A stretch of 64,000 bases of DNA, taken from Eoetvoesiella caeni. Lineage in GTDB: Bacteria > Pseudomonadota > Gammaproteobacteria > Burkholderiales > Burkholderiaceae_B. Location: positions 1-64,000 of the forward strand of contig NZ_QNRQ01000004.1 of NCBI RefSeq assembly GCF_003315175.1, written 5' to 3'. A model generated the notes under the pieces. It saw only the letters and a program-made list of their open reading frames with translations. It did not search any database and was not told the origin of the DNA. How positions within the stretch are numbered: the first letter of the stretch is position 1; every line of letters begins with the position of its first letter. This document shows, piece after piece, positions 8,510-18,303 of the stretch. The position numbers were made by a program, and so were the translations under genes.

Positions 8510-9061
8510 CTAATCCCGCTGAACCGTGTTGTCGGGCAGGCTGTTGCGGCCCTGCGAACGCTGGCGCAAATAACGGCTGTCCTGGCTGCGCTTGAACAGC
8601 ACGCTGGCCAACTCATTCAAGGCCAGGGTGTAGACTTCGCGCTTGAACTCGATGACCGCGTCCAGCGGGACCCAATAATGATTCCAACGCCAGGCGTCGA
8701 ATTCGGGATGGCGGGTTGCCCGCAAGCATACGTCGGAGTCGCGGCCGACCATGCGCAACAGGAACCAGATTTGTTTTTGTCCTTTGTACAGACCACGCGA
8801 ATCGCGCCGAATGAAATCGTTCGGCACGTTGTAACGCAACCATTCGCGCGTACGTCCCAATATGCGAACATGCTCGGGCAGCAGGCCGACCTCTTCGTGC
8901 AGCTCGCGATACATGGCTTGAGTCGGGCTTTCGCCGTATTTAATGCCACCTTGCGGGAACTGCCAGGCATGTTCTCGAATGCGCTTACCCCAAAAAACCT
9001 CGTTTTTCTGGTTTACAAGGATAATGCCTACATTAGGACGGTAGCCTTCGCGATCTAACAT
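8510..9061 (-). CDS. rppH: RNA pyrophosphohydrolase RppH
   Basis: Nudix hydrolase that removes pyrophosphate from triphosphorylated mRNA 5' ends and so starts 5'-end-dependent decay. The Nudix box lies at residues 38-60 (GGIKYGES ... REL.EE.GL) with all metal-binding glutamates present. The N-terminus '[17 protein letters not shown]' is that of RppH proteins. Length 183 residues; the last third after the Nudix fold is basic. ATG 9061 follows GAGGTGGCCC. It is divergent from proS with 66 bp between the starts, a common arrangement in betaproteobacteria. Confidence 0.95.
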   Translation of the reverse strand: MLDREGYRPNVGIILVNQKNEVFWGKRIREHAWQFPQGGIKYGESPTQAMYRELHEEVGLLPEHVRILGRTREWLRYNVPNDFIRRDSRGLYKGQKQIWFLLRMVGRDSDVCLRATRHPEFDAWRWNHYWVPLDAVIEFKREVYTLALNELASVLFKRSQDSRYLRQRSQGRNSLPDNTVQRD

Positions 9062-9127
9062 GGGCCACCTCTATAACGAATTTAATACAATTACAGCCAA
9101 TTATACGTATCTGTCGAGAACCCTACC

Positions 9128-10864
9128 ATGCGTGCATCCAAGTATCACATTAATACCCTCAAAGAAGCTCCCGCCGAAGCCGAAGTTGCCAGCCACCAGC
9201 TCATGACGCGGGCAGGAATGATCCGCAAGGCGGCCGGCGGAATCTACACGTACATGCCCCTGGGCTTGAAAGTACTGCGCAAGATCGAAAACATCGTACG
9301 CCAGGAAATGAATAGCGCCGGCGCCATCGAACTGCTGATGCCGGTCGTCCAGCCGGCCGAGCTCTGGGTGGAATCGGGTCGCTGGGAACAATACGGCGCC
9401 GAGCTGCTGCGCATCAAGGACCGCCACCAGCGCGACTTCGTCCTGCAGCCCACCTCAGAAGAGGTCATCACCGATATCGCACGCAACGAAATCCATAGCT
9501 GGCGCCAGCTTCCTGTGAATTTCTATCACATCCAGACCAAGTTCCGCGACGAACGCCGGCCGCGCTTCGGCCTGATGCGCGGGCGCGAATTCACCATGAA
9601 GGACGCCTACTCGTTCGACCGCAACGAGGAAGCCGCACAGGCCAGCTACGACGCCATGTTCGCGGCCTATATGAATATTTTCCAGCGCCTGGGCCTGGAG
9701 TTCCGCGCCGTCGCGGCCGACACCGGCTCGATCGGCGGGTCGCGCAGCCACGAATTCCAGGTCATTGCCGACACCGGCGAAGACCTTATCGTCTATAACC
9801 CCGACTCACAGTACGCCGCCAACATCGAACTGGCGCAAGCGCCCTGCCTTATCGCTCAGCGCGGCGCCCCTGCCGAGCCGCTGGTCAAAACCCCCACGCC
9901 CGACGCGCAAAAATGCGAAGCCGTGGCTGAACTCTTGCAGCGCCCTCTTGCCGACACCGTCAAGTCCATTGTGCTGGCCACCGAACCAGCCGAAGAAGGC
10001 GGCCAGGCGGCTCTGTGGCTGCTGCTGTTGCGCGGCGACCACGAACTCAACGAAGTCAAGGTCGGCAAGCTGCGCGGGCTGGACCAGGGGTATCGCTTTG
10101 CTACCGACGACGAAATTATGCGCGGCTTCGGCTGCGTGCCCGGTTACCTGGGCCCCATAGCCCCGCTGGAGCCTATTGTCATCATCGCCGACACCACCGT
10201 CGCCAACATGAGCGACTTTATCTGCGGCGCCAACACCGAAGGCTTTCACTACACGGGGGTGAACTGGGGCCGCGATCTGCCCGAGCCCCAGGTAGCCGAC
10301 TTGCGCAACGTGGTTGCGGGCGACCCCGACCCCCAGGGCGGCCAGTTGGCCATCCAGCGCGGCATCGAGGTGGGCCATGTCTTTTTCCTGGGCGACAAAT
10401 ATTCAAAAGCCCTGCAAGCCACATTTCTGGAAACCGACGGCAAGCCGGCCCTGATGCAGATGGGCTGCTACGGCATCGGCATCAGCCGCATTGCCGCCGC
10501 CGCCATCGAACAAAACCACGACGACAAAGGCATTATCTGGCCCAAAGCCATCGCTCCCTTCCAGGCGGTCATATGCCCAATGGGCTTTTATAAAAGTGAA
10601 ACAGTTCGCAACGCGGCCGAAAGCCTGTACCGCCAGCTGCAGGAGCAAGGCGTGGACGTCATGCTGGACGACCGCGACACGCGTCCGGGCGTCATGTTCG
10701 CCGACTGGGAACTTATCGGGGTACCGCTGCGCATCACCGTGGGCGACCGCGGCCTGAAAGAAGGCATGATCGAATTCCAGCAGCGCCGCGCCGGGGAATC
10801 GGCCAACATCCCGGTTGAACAAGCCCTGTCGCATGCGCTGGAGCAACTACAATCGTTGCGCTGA
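9128..10864 (+). CDS. proS: Prolyl-tRNA synthetase
   Basis: Charges tRNA-Pro with proline in the cytosol. The 578-residue protein is a bacterial-type class II ProRS: motif 1 and TSEEVITDI in the N-terminal core, motif 2 starting at Phe139 ([10 protein letters not shown]), an inserted YbaK-like editing domain at about residues 225-405, motif 3 around residues 447-455 (GIGISR) and a C-terminal anticodon-binding domain. The editing insertion hydrolyses mischarged Ala-tRNA-Pro in this family. Start at ATG 9128, just before the conserved '[13 protein letters not shown]'. Divergent with rppH. Confidence 0.97.
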   Translation: MRASKYHINTLKEAPAEAEVASHQLMTRAGMIRKAAGGIYTYMPLGLKVLRKIENIVRQEMNSAGAIELLMPVVQPAELWVESGRWEQYGAELLRIKDRHQRDFVLQPTSEEVITDIARNEIHSWRQLPVNFYHIQTKFRDERRPRFGLMRGREFTMKDAYSFDRNEEAAQASYDAMFAAYMNIFQRLGLEFRAVAADTGSIGGSRSHEFQVIADTGEDLIVYNPDSQYAANIELAQAPCLIAQRGAPAEPLVKTPTPDAQKCEAVAELLQRPLADTVKSIVLATEPAEEGGQAALWLLLLRGDHELNEVKVGKLRGLDQGYRFATDDEIMRGFGCVPGYLGPIAPLEPIVIIADTTVANMSDFICGANTEGFHYTGVNWGRDLPEPQVADLRNVVAGDPDPQGGQLAIQRGIEVGHVFFLGDKYSKALQATFLETDGKPALMQMGCYGIGISRIAAAAIEQNHDDKGIIWPKAIAPFQAVICPMGFYKSETVRNAAESLYRQLQEQGVDVMLDDRDTRPGVMFADWELIGVPLRITVGDRGLKEGMIEFQQRRAGESANIPVEQALSHALEQLQSLR

Positions 10865-10951
10865 CGCACCCAATGACGCCCGAAAGGTTTATCATGTGCC
10901 CGACGCCCGGCTTCGATGTTGCCGGGTTCGTCACACCGACTAACGAATGCC

Positions 10952-11377
10952 ATGTCACCTGAAACACCCGAGTCGCTTTCCACGCTGGATATTCGCGTAT
11001 ATTACGAAGACACCGATACCGCTGGGGTCGTCTTTTACGCTAACTACCTGAAGTTCTTTGAACGAGGCCGCACCGAATGGCTGCGCCGGCTTGGCGTCAA
11101 CCAGTCCGAGCTGGCCCGGCGCGAGCACCGCATGTTCGTGGTCAAAGAAGCCGATATCCGTTATCGCAAGCCGGCACGGCTCGACGATTTGGTCACGGTG
11201 CGCAGCAGCATTACGCGCCTGGGCCGCGCCTCCATCGATTTCCAGCAGTCGGCCCAGCTTGGCGGGGAACTGCTATGCGAAAGCACTATCCAAATATGTT
11301 GCGTCGATACGGAAACCTTCCGACCCGCCGCATTGCCCCAAGAACTTAGAACTCTCCTGGAAAAGGTTCAAAACTAA
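10952..11377 (+). CDS. ybgC: Acyl-CoA thioesterase YbgC (tol-pal associated)
   Basis: Hot-dog-fold thioesterase that heads the tol-pal operon in most proteobacteria. The 141-residue protein shows the signature YYEDTDTAGVVFYANYLKFFERGRTEW near the N-terminus with the catalytic Asp. It hydrolyses short acyl-CoA or acyl-ACP in characterised members; its link to the Tol system is by gene order. The stop lies 2 bases before tolQ. I chose ATG 10952 because it places the conserved strand at the usual distance; codons upstream look like leader. Confidence 0.93.
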   Translation: MSPETPESLSTLDIRVYYEDTDTAGVVFYANYLKFFERGRTEWLRRLGVNQSELARREHRMFVVKEADIRYRKPARLDDLVTVRSSITRLGRASIDFQQSAQLGGELLCESTIQICCVDTETFRPAALPQELRTLLEKVQN

Positions 11378-11379
11378 TC

Positions 11380-12054
11380 ATGCAAGCTTCCAGCGACATT
11401 TCGTTGCTCTCCTTATTGGTACATGCCAGTATCCCGGTACAACTCGTGATGCTTATTTTGCTGGGCATCTCCGTTCTATCGTGGACTTATATCTTCAGCA
11501 AGCGCGCCGCCCTTAGACGCGCCAACGAACAAACACGCCGCTTCGAGGACGACTTCTGGGCCGGCGGCGACCTTTCAATGCTGCAGCAATCGGTGGCCAC
11601 CCGGCGCGACGAACACGGCGCCCTGGCCCGGATATTCGACTCGGGCATGACCGAATTCATCAAGGCACGCCGCGCCAATGGTTCCGGCGACACCGTGCTT
11701 GACGGCCCCCGCCGCGCCATGCGCGCCACATACCAGCGCGAACTGGACGGCCTGGAATCCCACTTGAACTTTCTGGCTTCGGCCGGTTCGGTCAGCCCCT
11801 ACATCGGCCTGCTTGGCACCGTCTGGGGCATCATGCACGCCTTCCTGGGCCTTTCGACCATGCAGCAAGCCACGCTGGCGGCGGTTGCCCCCGGCATTGC
11901 CGAAGCGCTTATCGCCACGGCTATCGGCCTGTTCGCCGCCATCCCCGCGGTCATTGCCTATAACCGCTACACAGGCCAGATAGAACGGCTGTCCATCCGC
12001 TTCGACAGCTTCATCGACGAGTTCCTTAATATCTTGCAACGTCAGGTACGCTAA
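11380..12054 (+). CDS. tolQ: Tol-Pal system protein TolQ
   Basis: Inner-membrane component of the TolQ-TolR proton channel that energises TolA during outer-membrane constriction at division. 224 residues with three transmembrane helices, the first at about residues 15-36 and the other two in the last half around 'SVSPYIGLLGTVWGIMHAF' and 'GIAEALIATAIGLFAAIPAVIAYN', the canonical MotA/TolQ/ExbB segments. The TAATG overlap couples its stop to the tolR start at 12054. Confidence 0.96.
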   Translation: MQASSDISLLSLLVHASIPVQLVMLILLGISVLSWTYIFSKRAALRRANEQTRRFEDDFWAGGDLSMLQQSVATRRDEHGALARIFDSGMTEFIKARRANGSGDTVLDGPRRAMRATYQRELDGLESHLNFLASAGSVSPYIGLLGTVWGIMHAFLGLSTMQQATLAAVAPGIAEALIATAIGLFAAIPAVIAYNRYTGQIERLSIRFDSFIDEFLNILQRQVR

Positions 12055-12509
12055 TGCCTTCGAATCGCGGCTCAAACGGGCGCCGAAGCCGCCGCCCCAT
12101 GAACGACATCAACGTCGTTCCCTATATCGACGTCATGCTGGTTCTGCTGGTTATCTTCATGGTCACGGCACCGATGATCACCCCCGGGTTGATTCAACTG
12201 CCGTCGGTGGGCCAGGCGGCCGAAGTACCGGCAACGCCCATCGAAGTCCAGATCGAAGAAGACAAATCGATTTCTGTACGCATGCGCTCGGCCGGGTCCG
12301 AGTTCCAGAAGATAGACAGCCGGAACCTGGTCAGTGAAATCCAATCGCGCCTGACGGCGGACACGCCGGTAGTCATTGCCGCGGACGGCCGGGTTCCCTA
12401 CGAAGAAGTGCTCAAGGTGATGGACCAATTGCGCAGCAGCGGCATTACGCGCCTGGGCCTGCTTGTCGACCAAAAGTCCAGCGCTCCCGAGACAAGCAAG
12501 AAAAAATAA
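12054..12509 (+). CDS. tolR: Tol-Pal system protein TolR
   Basis: Partner of TolQ: a single N-terminal transmembrane helix (from about residue 22, VVPYIDVMLVLLVIFMV) containing the conserved Asp that carries the proton, followed by a periplasmic ExbD/TolR domain. 151 residues. The protein begins with a short basic cytoplasmic stretch rich in Arg. Translationally coupled to tolQ by a one-base overlap and followed 38 bp later by tolA. Confidence 0.95.
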   Translation: MPSNRGSNGRRSRRPMNDINVVPYIDVMLVLLVIFMVTAPMITPGLIQLPSVGQAAEVPATPIEVQIEEDKSISVRMRSAGSEFQKIDSRNLVSEIQSRLTADTPVVIAADGRVPYEEVLKVMDQLRSSGITRLGLLVDQKSSAPETSKKK

Positions 12510-12547
12510 TCCATCCGAGCTCGCCACAGGATACCCGCCAGCTACTC

Positions 12548-13708
12548 ATGAAGCATTCCCAGACCAGGCAAAAAGCCGCCCCCCTCGCCAGAACGCCCGA
12601 GCAGCAGGATGAGCGCCGCGGGCTGATCTTTGCCGCCAGCGCCCACGCGCTGGTTCTATTGCTTATGTTGTTCGGCTTTCTCGCCAGCCCGCCCAAAAGC
12701 CCCGAACCCGTTCAAATAGAGCTATGGGCCGAAGGCACGCTTACTTCAGCGGCCGAACCGGAAGAACAGCCCGAGACGCCCGTCAAACCGCAGGTGACGC
12801 CACCCAAGCCTGAACCGGAGCCAGAGCCCGAACCCAAACCGGAACCGGAGCCCACACCTCCGCCCAAGGCCGCGCCGCCCGCCGTCGCTCCGCCCCAGCC
12901 CGAACCTGAGCCCCAGGTCGATCCCGAGATCGTCCTGGAGAAAGCACGCAAAGAGCGCGAGAAACAGGAACAGGCCGAGCGTCTCGCGGCCGAGAAAGCC
13001 CAAGCCGAGAAAAAGGCCGCGGAAAAAGCCCTGGCTGAAAAGCAGGCTAAAGAAGCCGCAGCCAAGGCCGAAGCCGAGGCCAAGGCTGAAAAGAAAGCCA
13101 AGGACGAAGCCGCCAAGAAGGCCGCTGAAAAAGCCGCGGAGCAGAAAGCGAAAGAAGAAGCAGCCAAGAAAGCCGCCGACCAGAAGGCCAAAGAAGAGGC
13201 GGCCAAGAAGGCTGCCGAGCAAAAAGCCAAAGAGGAAGCCGCCAAGGAAGCCGCGGCCAAAGCGGCCGCCGATAAAAAGGCCAAAGAAGCCGCAGCCAAG
13301 GCGGCTGCGGAAAAAGCCGCGAATGCCAAGCGCGACGCAATTCGCGCCGCCATGCGCGGCGACGCCCTGGGCGCCGCGGGCATTGCCGGCGGCACGGCCG
13401 ACCGCAACCAGAAAGGCGGCGGAGGCGGCGATGGCGGCTATGCCGCACAGGTACGCGCGTGCGTCGAACCCAAGGTCGTTTACCCAATTCCGCCCCGTAA
13501 CGGCCCTAACCCCACAGTACAATACAGAGCTACACTGGATCCCGTCCAGCACTACGTCACGAAAGTCGAGATCCAGCGTTCTTCCGGAATTGCCGGGTTC
13601 GACCGGGCAGTAGAAGCCGGCATCAAGGCGTGCAACCCATTCCCGAAACCGCCTAACGGCAAGTATCCTTCGTCCATCGAAGGTAACTACCAAATGTATG
13701 CACAATAG
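12548..13708 (+). CDS. tolA: TolA, periplasm-spanning Tol-Pal protein
   Basis: Links the TolQR motor in the inner membrane with Pal and TolB at the outer membrane. 386 residues: one transmembrane helix at about residues 35-55, a Pro/Glu-rich stretch (about 75-130), a long Lys/Ala/Glu repeat helix (about 135-260), and a C-terminal TonB-like domain containing Cys residues ('VRACVEPKVVYP' and 'GIKACNPFP') that probably form a disulphide. The repetitive helix creates long spurious open frames on the other strand. Followed by tolB with 12 bp between. Confidence 0.94.
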   Translation: MKHSQTRQKAAPLARTPEQQDERRGLIFAASAHALVLLLMLFGFLASPPKSPEPVQIELWAEGTLTSAAEPEEQPETPVKPQVTPPKPEPEPEPEPKPEPEPTPPPKAAPPAVAPPQPEPEPQVDPEIVLEKARKEREKQEQAERLAAEKAQAEKKAAEKALAEKQAKEAAAKAEAEAKAEKKAKDEAAKKAAEKAAEQKAKEEAAKKAADQKAKEEAAKKAAEQKAKEEAAKEAAAKAAADKKAKEAAAKAAAEKAANAKRDAIRAAMRGDALGAAGIAGGTADRNQKGGGGGDGGYAAQVRACVEPKVVYPIPPRNGPNPTVQYRATLDPVQHYVTKVEIQRSSGIAGFDRAVEAGIKACNPFPKPPNGKYPSSIEGNYQMYAQ

Positions 13709-13720
13709 GAGATTACCGAT

Positions 13721-15154
13721 ATGACCACGCGTCAAAGCGCAAGCTTCGCTGTTTACGGCGAAGCCAAGCGAGGCAATATCAATACGACGCCAAAGGCGTC
13801 TCCGAATCGTGACGGAGAGATTCCAGCCCCCAGGCCGGAGCTCTTCACCGCTGGCACTTTCGCGAAAACCGCCTCGGCCGGCTCGTGGCGAACCAGGCTA
13901 TTCGGGTTGTTTATGCTGCTGGCAACGTTTTTCGTTGTCTCGCAAGCCCAGGCCCAGTTGCGCGTCGACATGTCGGGCGTAGGCGCCACCCAATATCCGA
14001 TAGCCATTGCCGGTTTTTCCGGTGACCCCCAAGGCCAGTACGTGGCTGAAATCATCCGCGCCGACCTGACCCGCTCGGGGCAGTTTCGCCTGGTCAATGC
14101 CACCGGCGCCAGCCTCACCGCCGAAACCCCGGTTTCTTACGACGATTGGCGTACTCGCGGCGCCGACTATCTGGCCTATGGCTCGATCAGCCAGGCCAAT
14201 GGCCAATACACCATCAGTTACCGCCTGGGCGACTCCGTACGCAAGGTTCAACTGGACGGCGTAGCTTTCAATGGTGCCGAAAAAGAACTGCGCCGCATTG
14301 CTCACCAGATCGCCGATCGCATTTACGAAAAAATCACCGGCGTCCGCGGCGTGTTCTCGACCCGCATCGCCTACGTGTTGCAGAAGGGCAACACATATGA
14401 GTTACAAATTGCAGACGCGGACGGGCAAAATCCACAAGTCATGCTGCGGTCGAAGCACTCGATAATTTCGCCCTCCTGGTCGCCCGACGGTAAAAAATTG
14501 GCTTATGTCAGCTTCGAGGCCAACAAGCCGGTGGTCTATCTGCAAACCCTCGCATCGGGCCAGCGCTTTCCTATCGCCAACTTCAAGGGCAACAATAGCG
14601 CCCCGGCCTGGTCGCCAAACGGACAGCAGCTTGCCATTGTGCTTTCGCGCGATAGCATCTCCCAGATCTACACCATCAATGCCGACGGATCCGGCCTGCG
14701 CCGCGTCATGCGTTCGCCGCTTATCGATACCGAACCGCACTACACACCCGACGGCGGATCGCTTGTTTTTACCAGCGACCGCGGCGGTGCGCCGCAGATC
14801 TACCGGGTTGCCTTGGGCAGCGGCGATGCGCAGCGTGTGACCTTCAACGGCAGTTACAATGTTTCACCAGCCATCTCGCCAGATGCCAAGAACCTGGCGT
14901 ACGTTACACGTAGGGATGGCGCATACCGTGTCGCACTGCAAAACATGAGCACTGGCGGAGAGCAATTATTGACTGCCGGCCCCGACGATCAGTCGCCAAG
15001 TTTTGCGCCAAACGGCATGCAAATCCTTTATAGTTCTGTACAAGGTGGTCGCAGTGTTTTAGCAGTAGTCTCGGTCGACGGAAGGGTGCGCCAAACCCTT
15101 TCGGCCCTCGACGGAAAAGTACGCGAACCCACCTGGGGACCATTTTCCAATTAA
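13721..15154 (+). CDS. tolB: TolB periplasmic beta-propeller protein
   Basis: Periplasmic protein that binds Pal and TolA. Typical two-domain form: an N-terminal alpha/beta domain and a C-terminal six-blade propeller with repeated 'SPSWSPDGKKLAYVS'-type PD40 motifs. 477 residues, longer than the usual 430, because about 56 residues precede the hydrophobic signal segment (about 57-78, ending Ala-Gln-Ala). The ATG at 13721 has a strong AGGAG 9 bases upstream, which supports the long form; a shorter start inside would lack such a site. The extension could hinder or modify export. Confidence 0.93.
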   Translation: MTTRQSASFAVYGEAKRGNINTTPKASPNRDGEIPAPRPELFTAGTFAKTASAGSWRTRLFGLFMLLATFFVVSQAQAQLRVDMSGVGATQYPIAIAGFSGDPQGQYVAEIIRADLTRSGQFRLVNATGASLTAETPVSYDDWRTRGADYLAYGSISQANGQYTISYRLGDSVRKVQLDGVAFNGAEKELRRIAHQIADRIYEKITGVRGVFSTRIAYVLQKGNTYELQIADADGQNPQVMLRSKHSIISPSWSPDGKKLAYVSFEANKPVVYLQTLASGQRFPIANFKGNNSAPAWSPNGQQLAIVLSRDSISQIYTINADGSGLRRVMRSPLIDTEPHYTPDGGSLVFTSDRGGAPQIYRVALGSGDAQRVTFNGSYNVSPAISPDAKNLAYVTRRDGAYRVALQNMSTGGEQLLTAGPDDQSPSFAPNGMQILYSSVQGGRSVLAVVSVDGRVRQTLSALDGKVREPTWGPFSN

Positions 15155-15188
15155 TTTTTAGTGTGACTCTTTTCTCAAAGGAACTTAA

Positions 15189-15680
15189 ATGAGCTCGCGC
15201 ATTGCAAAAAGCCTAAGTATTGCTGCATTGGCTGCCACGTTGGCAGCATGTAGCTCTGTGCCCCTCGACCAGACCGCTAGCGGCTCCGGTTCCGAAGGCG
15301 CCAACTCTGGGCAAATCATGGACCCTTTCAACCCTCAAAGCCCGCTTGCCCAACAGCGTTCGGTCTACTTCGAGTTCAATAGCTACGTTGTTCCGGACCA
15401 ATACCGCAGCCTAGTTGAAATGCACTCCTCCTACCTTACCGGCCATGCTCAGCAAAAAATTCGCATCGAAGGCAATGCTGACGCCCGTGGTAGTTCGGAA
15501 TACAACCTTGCCCTAGGCCAGCGCCGCTCCGACGCCGTTTCGCGCATGATGACCTTGCTTGGCGTACACGCCGACCAGATCGAAGCCGTCAGTTTCGGTA
15601 AAGAGCGTCCGAAGGCGCTTGGCAACACAGAAGCCGACTACGCTGAAAACCGTCGTGCAGATATCGTTTATCAACGTTAA
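15189..15680 (+). CDS. pal: Peptidoglycan-associated lipoprotein Pal
   Basis: Outer-membrane lipoprotein that binds peptidoglycan and TolB. Signal peptide with lipobox LAAC, acylated Cys21. An OmpA-like peptidoglycan-binding domain occupies about residues 55-163 with the motif 'GNADARGSSEYNLALGQRRSDAV', which includes the diaminopimelate-binding Asp and Arg. 163 residues, normal length. The Shine-Dalgarno AAAGGAACTTAA precedes ATG 15189. A terminator follows, suggesting that most tol-pal transcripts end here and that cpoB is read by partial read-through. Confidence 0.97.
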   Translation: MSSRIAKSLSIAALAATLAACSSVPLDQTASGSGSEGANSGQIMDPFNPQSPLAQQRSVYFEFNSYVVPDQYRSLVEMHSSYLTGHAQQKIRIEGNADARGSSEYNLALGQRRSDAVSRMMTLLGVHADQIEAVSFGKERPKALGNTEADYAENRRADIVYQR

Positions 15681-15699
15681 TATCTAACAGTTAGTCGCA

Positions 15700-15737
15700 G
15701 CAACGCCGTGGCGGCTTTCCCGTCGCGGCGTTTTTTT
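15700..15737 (+). terminator. Rho-independent terminator after pal
   Basis: AACGCCG near 15702 pairs with CGGCGTT near 15731 and is followed by a run of seven T. It lies between pal and cpoB. Confidence 0.75.
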
Positions 15738-15755
15738 ATCTGAACGGAAACCAAA

Positions 15756-16445
15756 ATGAGCGTCTCTTCACTATCTTTGCGCACTGTCCTGCTGGCTACT
15801 TCTTTTTCCATCGCGGCCATCGCCTGCGCCCCGGCGCACGCCTTTGCCGACGACGATGCCCGCCGGGCGATCCTAGAGCTGCGCCAGCAGATCAAGCAAA
15901 TTACCGATCAGAACCAAAGCGCACGCCTGCAACTGGCCGACCAGATGGAAACCATGCAGCACGAACTGACCGACATGCGCGGCCAGCTTGAACGCATCCG
16001 CTGGGAACTGGATGTCAACAAGCGGTCCAGCGAAGACCAGTCCGGCGGCAATACTCCCCAGGTCGGCAACCCGCAAGAGCAGGCATCGTTCAATAACCCC
16101 ATGGGCCTGTTCCGCAGCGGCAAATACAAAGAAGCCGCGGCCGGCTTTGCCACATTCCTAAGCAACTACCCCAGCAGCCAATTGGCCACCGAAGCCAAGT
16201 TCTACCAGGGCAGCAGCCAGTACGCCAGCAAAGACTACAAAGGCGCCATCCAGAACCTGCAAGCCATGATTCAAGCCAGCCCTACCGATGCGCGCGCGCC
16301 CGACGCCCTGCTGATCGTGGCCGCCAGCCAGATAGAGCTGAACAACATGGCCGGCGCCAAGGCCAGCTTGCAGAAAATCGTCAAAGACTACCCCAGCACT
16401 TCGGCCGCTGAAACCGCCAAGAGCCGCTTGAAATTGCTGCAATAA
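15756..16445 (+). CDS. cpoB: Cell division coordinator CpoB (YbgF)
   Basis: Periplasmic protein that coordinates outer-membrane constriction with peptidoglycan synthesis through TolA and PBP1B. 229 residues: signal peptide to about residue 29 (Ala-His-Ala), an N-terminal coiled coil (about 35-85) that trimerises in homologues, a linker, and tetratricopeptide repeats from about residue 110 ('LFRSGKYKEAAAGF', 'YQGSSQYASKDYKGAI'). Last gene of the canonical tol-pal set. Its TAA stop overlaps the ATG of an ABC permease gene (TAATG at 16443-16447), which is not the usual downstream neighbour. Confidence 0.95.
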   Translation: MSVSSLSLRTVLLATSFSIAAIACAPAHAFADDDARRAILELRQQIKQITDQNQSARLQLADQMETMQHELTDMRGQLERIRWELDVNKRSSEDQSGGNTPQVGNPQEQASFNNPMGLFRSGKYKEAAAGFATFLSNYPSSQLATEAKFYQGSSQYASKDYKGAIQNLQAMIQASPTDARAPDALLIVAASQIELNNMAGAKASLQKIVKDYPSTSAAETAKSRLKLLQ

Positions 16446-17494
16446 TGTCCGACGCCGCAACAGACGCCAGCCACGGCTATCGGCGCCTCTTGCGGCGCAA
16501 AAACGCCGGGCTGCTTATCCTGTGCGGCATTGCGCTGGCTCTGCTGCTTCTGGACACATTTACCGGGCCGGCCGGCGTGGGGCCGCAGGCCTTGCGCCGG
16601 GCTCTTGGCGCCACTGGCGCGGGCGACGCGGCGCTGGGGCTGATCTTATGGGAGATCCGCCTGCCCCAAGCCATTATGGCCCTGGCAGTAGGCGCCGCGC
16701 TGGGCCTTGCCGGCGCAGAAATGCAAACCGTGCTGGACAATCCTTTGGCCAGTCCTTTCACCTTGGGAATTTCCTCGGCCGCTGCCCTCGGAGCCGCCCT
16801 GGCCCTGGTACTGGGCGTACATCTGCCATGGGCGCCGGATGCCTACGCGCTGGCCGCCAATGCCTTTGTCTTTGCACTGGCCTGCGCCTGGCTGCTTGAT
16901 ATCGTCGCGCGCAAGGCGCGGCTTGGCACCGCGGGAATCGTGCTGTTCGGCATCGCCCTGGTTTTTACCTTCAACGCCCTGCTCTCGCTGATTCAATTCG
17001 TCGCCAGCGCCGCTTCACTGCAAGACCTGGTTTTCTGGATGATGGGCAGCCTGGCCCGTTCGGACTGGCCCAGCGTGGCCGCCATGCTCGCAGCGCTGCT
17101 GATTGTCACGCCATTCTCGATGCGCAGCGCCTGGCAATTGACAGCGCTGCGCTTTGGCGAAGAACGGGCCGTCAGCTTCGGGGTAGACACGCGCCATGTG
17201 CGCCGCACCGCCCTGCTGCGTATCAGCATCCTGACTTCGCTGGCGGTTTCGCTGGTCGGCGTCATCGGCTTTATCGGCCTGGTCTCGCCCCACATAGCCA
17301 GGGGCATTTGGGGCGAGGACCATCGCTGGTATCTGCCTGCCAGCGCGCTGGTGGGTAGCGTCATACTTATTGCTTCATCCGTCGCTTCCAAGCTGCTCAG
17401 CTCAGACGCGGTCATTCCCGTGGGCATTGTGACGACGCTGGTTGGCATACCTTTTTTCCTGTTTGCCGTCATGCGCCGGCAAGCCGTGCAATAA
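16445..17494 (+). CDS. FecCD-family ABC transporter permease (iron/siderophore/cobalamin type)
   Basis: A 349-residue inner-membrane permease with about nine to ten helices of the FecCD/BtuC family. Recognisable segments are 'LGLAGAEMQTVLDNPLASPFTLGISSAAALGAALAL' and 'GVIGFIGLVSPHIAR', the loop that contacts the ATPase. Family members import ferric siderophores, haem or vitamin B12. It is translationally coupled to cpoB by a one-base overlap and followed after 3 bp by its ATPase. No periplasmic binding protein lies nearby, so the substrate is unknown; the cognate binding protein may be encoded elsewhere. Confidence 0.88.
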   Translation: MSDAATDASHGYRRLLRRKNAGLLILCGIALALLLLDTFTGPAGVGPQALRRALGATGAGDAALGLILWEIRLPQAIMALAVGAALGLAGAEMQTVLDNPLASPFTLGISSAAALGAALALVLGVHLPWAPDAYALAANAFVFALACAWLLDIVARKARLGTAGIVLFGIALVFTFNALLSLIQFVASAASLQDLVFWMMGSLARSDWPSVAAMLAALLIVTPFSMRSAWQLTALRFGEERAVSFGVDTRHVRRTALLRISILTSLAVSLVGVIGFIGLVSPHIARGIWGEDHRWYLPASALVGSVILIASSVASKLLSSDAVIPVGIVTTLVGIPFFLFAVMRRQAVQ

Positions 17495-17497
17495 ATC

Positions 17498-18295
17498 ATG
17501 ACGCCACACATAGCCAACGGCGAACTGCGCGCCCTTGAAATTACGGTTCGGCTCAACGGCCGGCTGATCCTGGATGCGTTGAACCTGCCGCCGCTTGGAG
17601 CCGGCCAGATGGTCGCGCTCCTCGGCCCCAACGGCAGCGGGAAATCGACATTGCTTAAAAGCCTGGCGGGGCTAGTGCCGGCATCCTTCGGCGCCCTGAG
17701 CCTTGGCGCCAGCGATCTTGCTCCGTTGCGTGCCAGCGCGCGCGCCGGACATATCCGCTATTTGCCGCAGTCGCTGCCCGGCGATATACACCTGACCGTG
17801 ACCGAGTCCCTGCTGGTTGCCCTGCGTGCGGGCCGCGCTCTGAACACCCAACACGCTTTTCCCATCGTCAAGACCGCCTTGGCGGAGCTGGGTATAAGCG
17901 ACCTGGCAAACCGCTATCTGGACGAGCTGTCCGGAGGGCAAAAGCAATTGGTGGGGCTGGCGCAAGCGCTAAGCCATGAACCGCAAGTCCTTCTTCTGGA
18001 CGAACCCTTGGCTTCGCTGGACCTGAACCATCAGCACCATGTCATGCAACTGCTGGGACGCCTGACCCAAGAACGCAGACTGCTGACGCTGATCGTGCTG
18101 CATGACTTGAACAGTGTGTTGCAGTATTGCGGCCAGGCCCTGCTGATGCGCGATGGCGCGCTGCTTGCCAGCGGCGCTCCGGCCAAGGTCATTACCGCCG
18201 AATCGCTGGCCGCCATGTTCGGCGTGCGCGCCCGTATCGAAACCTGCAGCCTGGGCCGCCCTTATGTGCTGGTCGATGGCCTGCTGCCCATATAA
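17498..18295 (+). CDS. ABC transporter ATP-binding protein (FecE/FepC/BtuD type)
   Basis: A 265-residue cytoplasmic ATPase that pairs with the permease just upstream. Walker A GPNGSGKST at residues 43-51, signature LSGGQKQ near residue 144, Walker B VLLLDEPLASLD about 20 residues later, and the H-loop histidine in VLHDLNS. All catalytic residues are intact. Three bases separate it from the permease stop and 8 bases from the hydrolase start, so it sits in the middle of a three-gene unit appended to cpoB. It likely powers iron-complex or corrinoid uptake. Confidence 0.9.
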   Translation: MTPHIANGELRALEITVRLNGRLILDALNLPPLGAGQMVALLGPNGSGKSTLLKSLAGLVPASFGALSLGASDLAPLRASARAGHIRYLPQSLPGDIHLTVTESLLVALRAGRALNTQHAFPIVKTALAELGISDLANRYLDELSGGQKQLVGLAQALSHEPQVLLLDEPLASLDLNHQHHVMQLLGRLTQERRLLTLIVLHDLNSVLQYCGQALLMRDGALLASGAPAKVITAESLAAMFGVRARIETCSLGRPYVLVDGLLPI

Positions 18296-18303
18296 AAATA
18301 CTC

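Noticed and set aside
12746-13735. Long minus-strand frame opposite tolA
   Set aside because: Created by the Lys/Ala/Glu repeat codons of tolA read backwards; Gly/Phe/Leu-rich low-complexity product.
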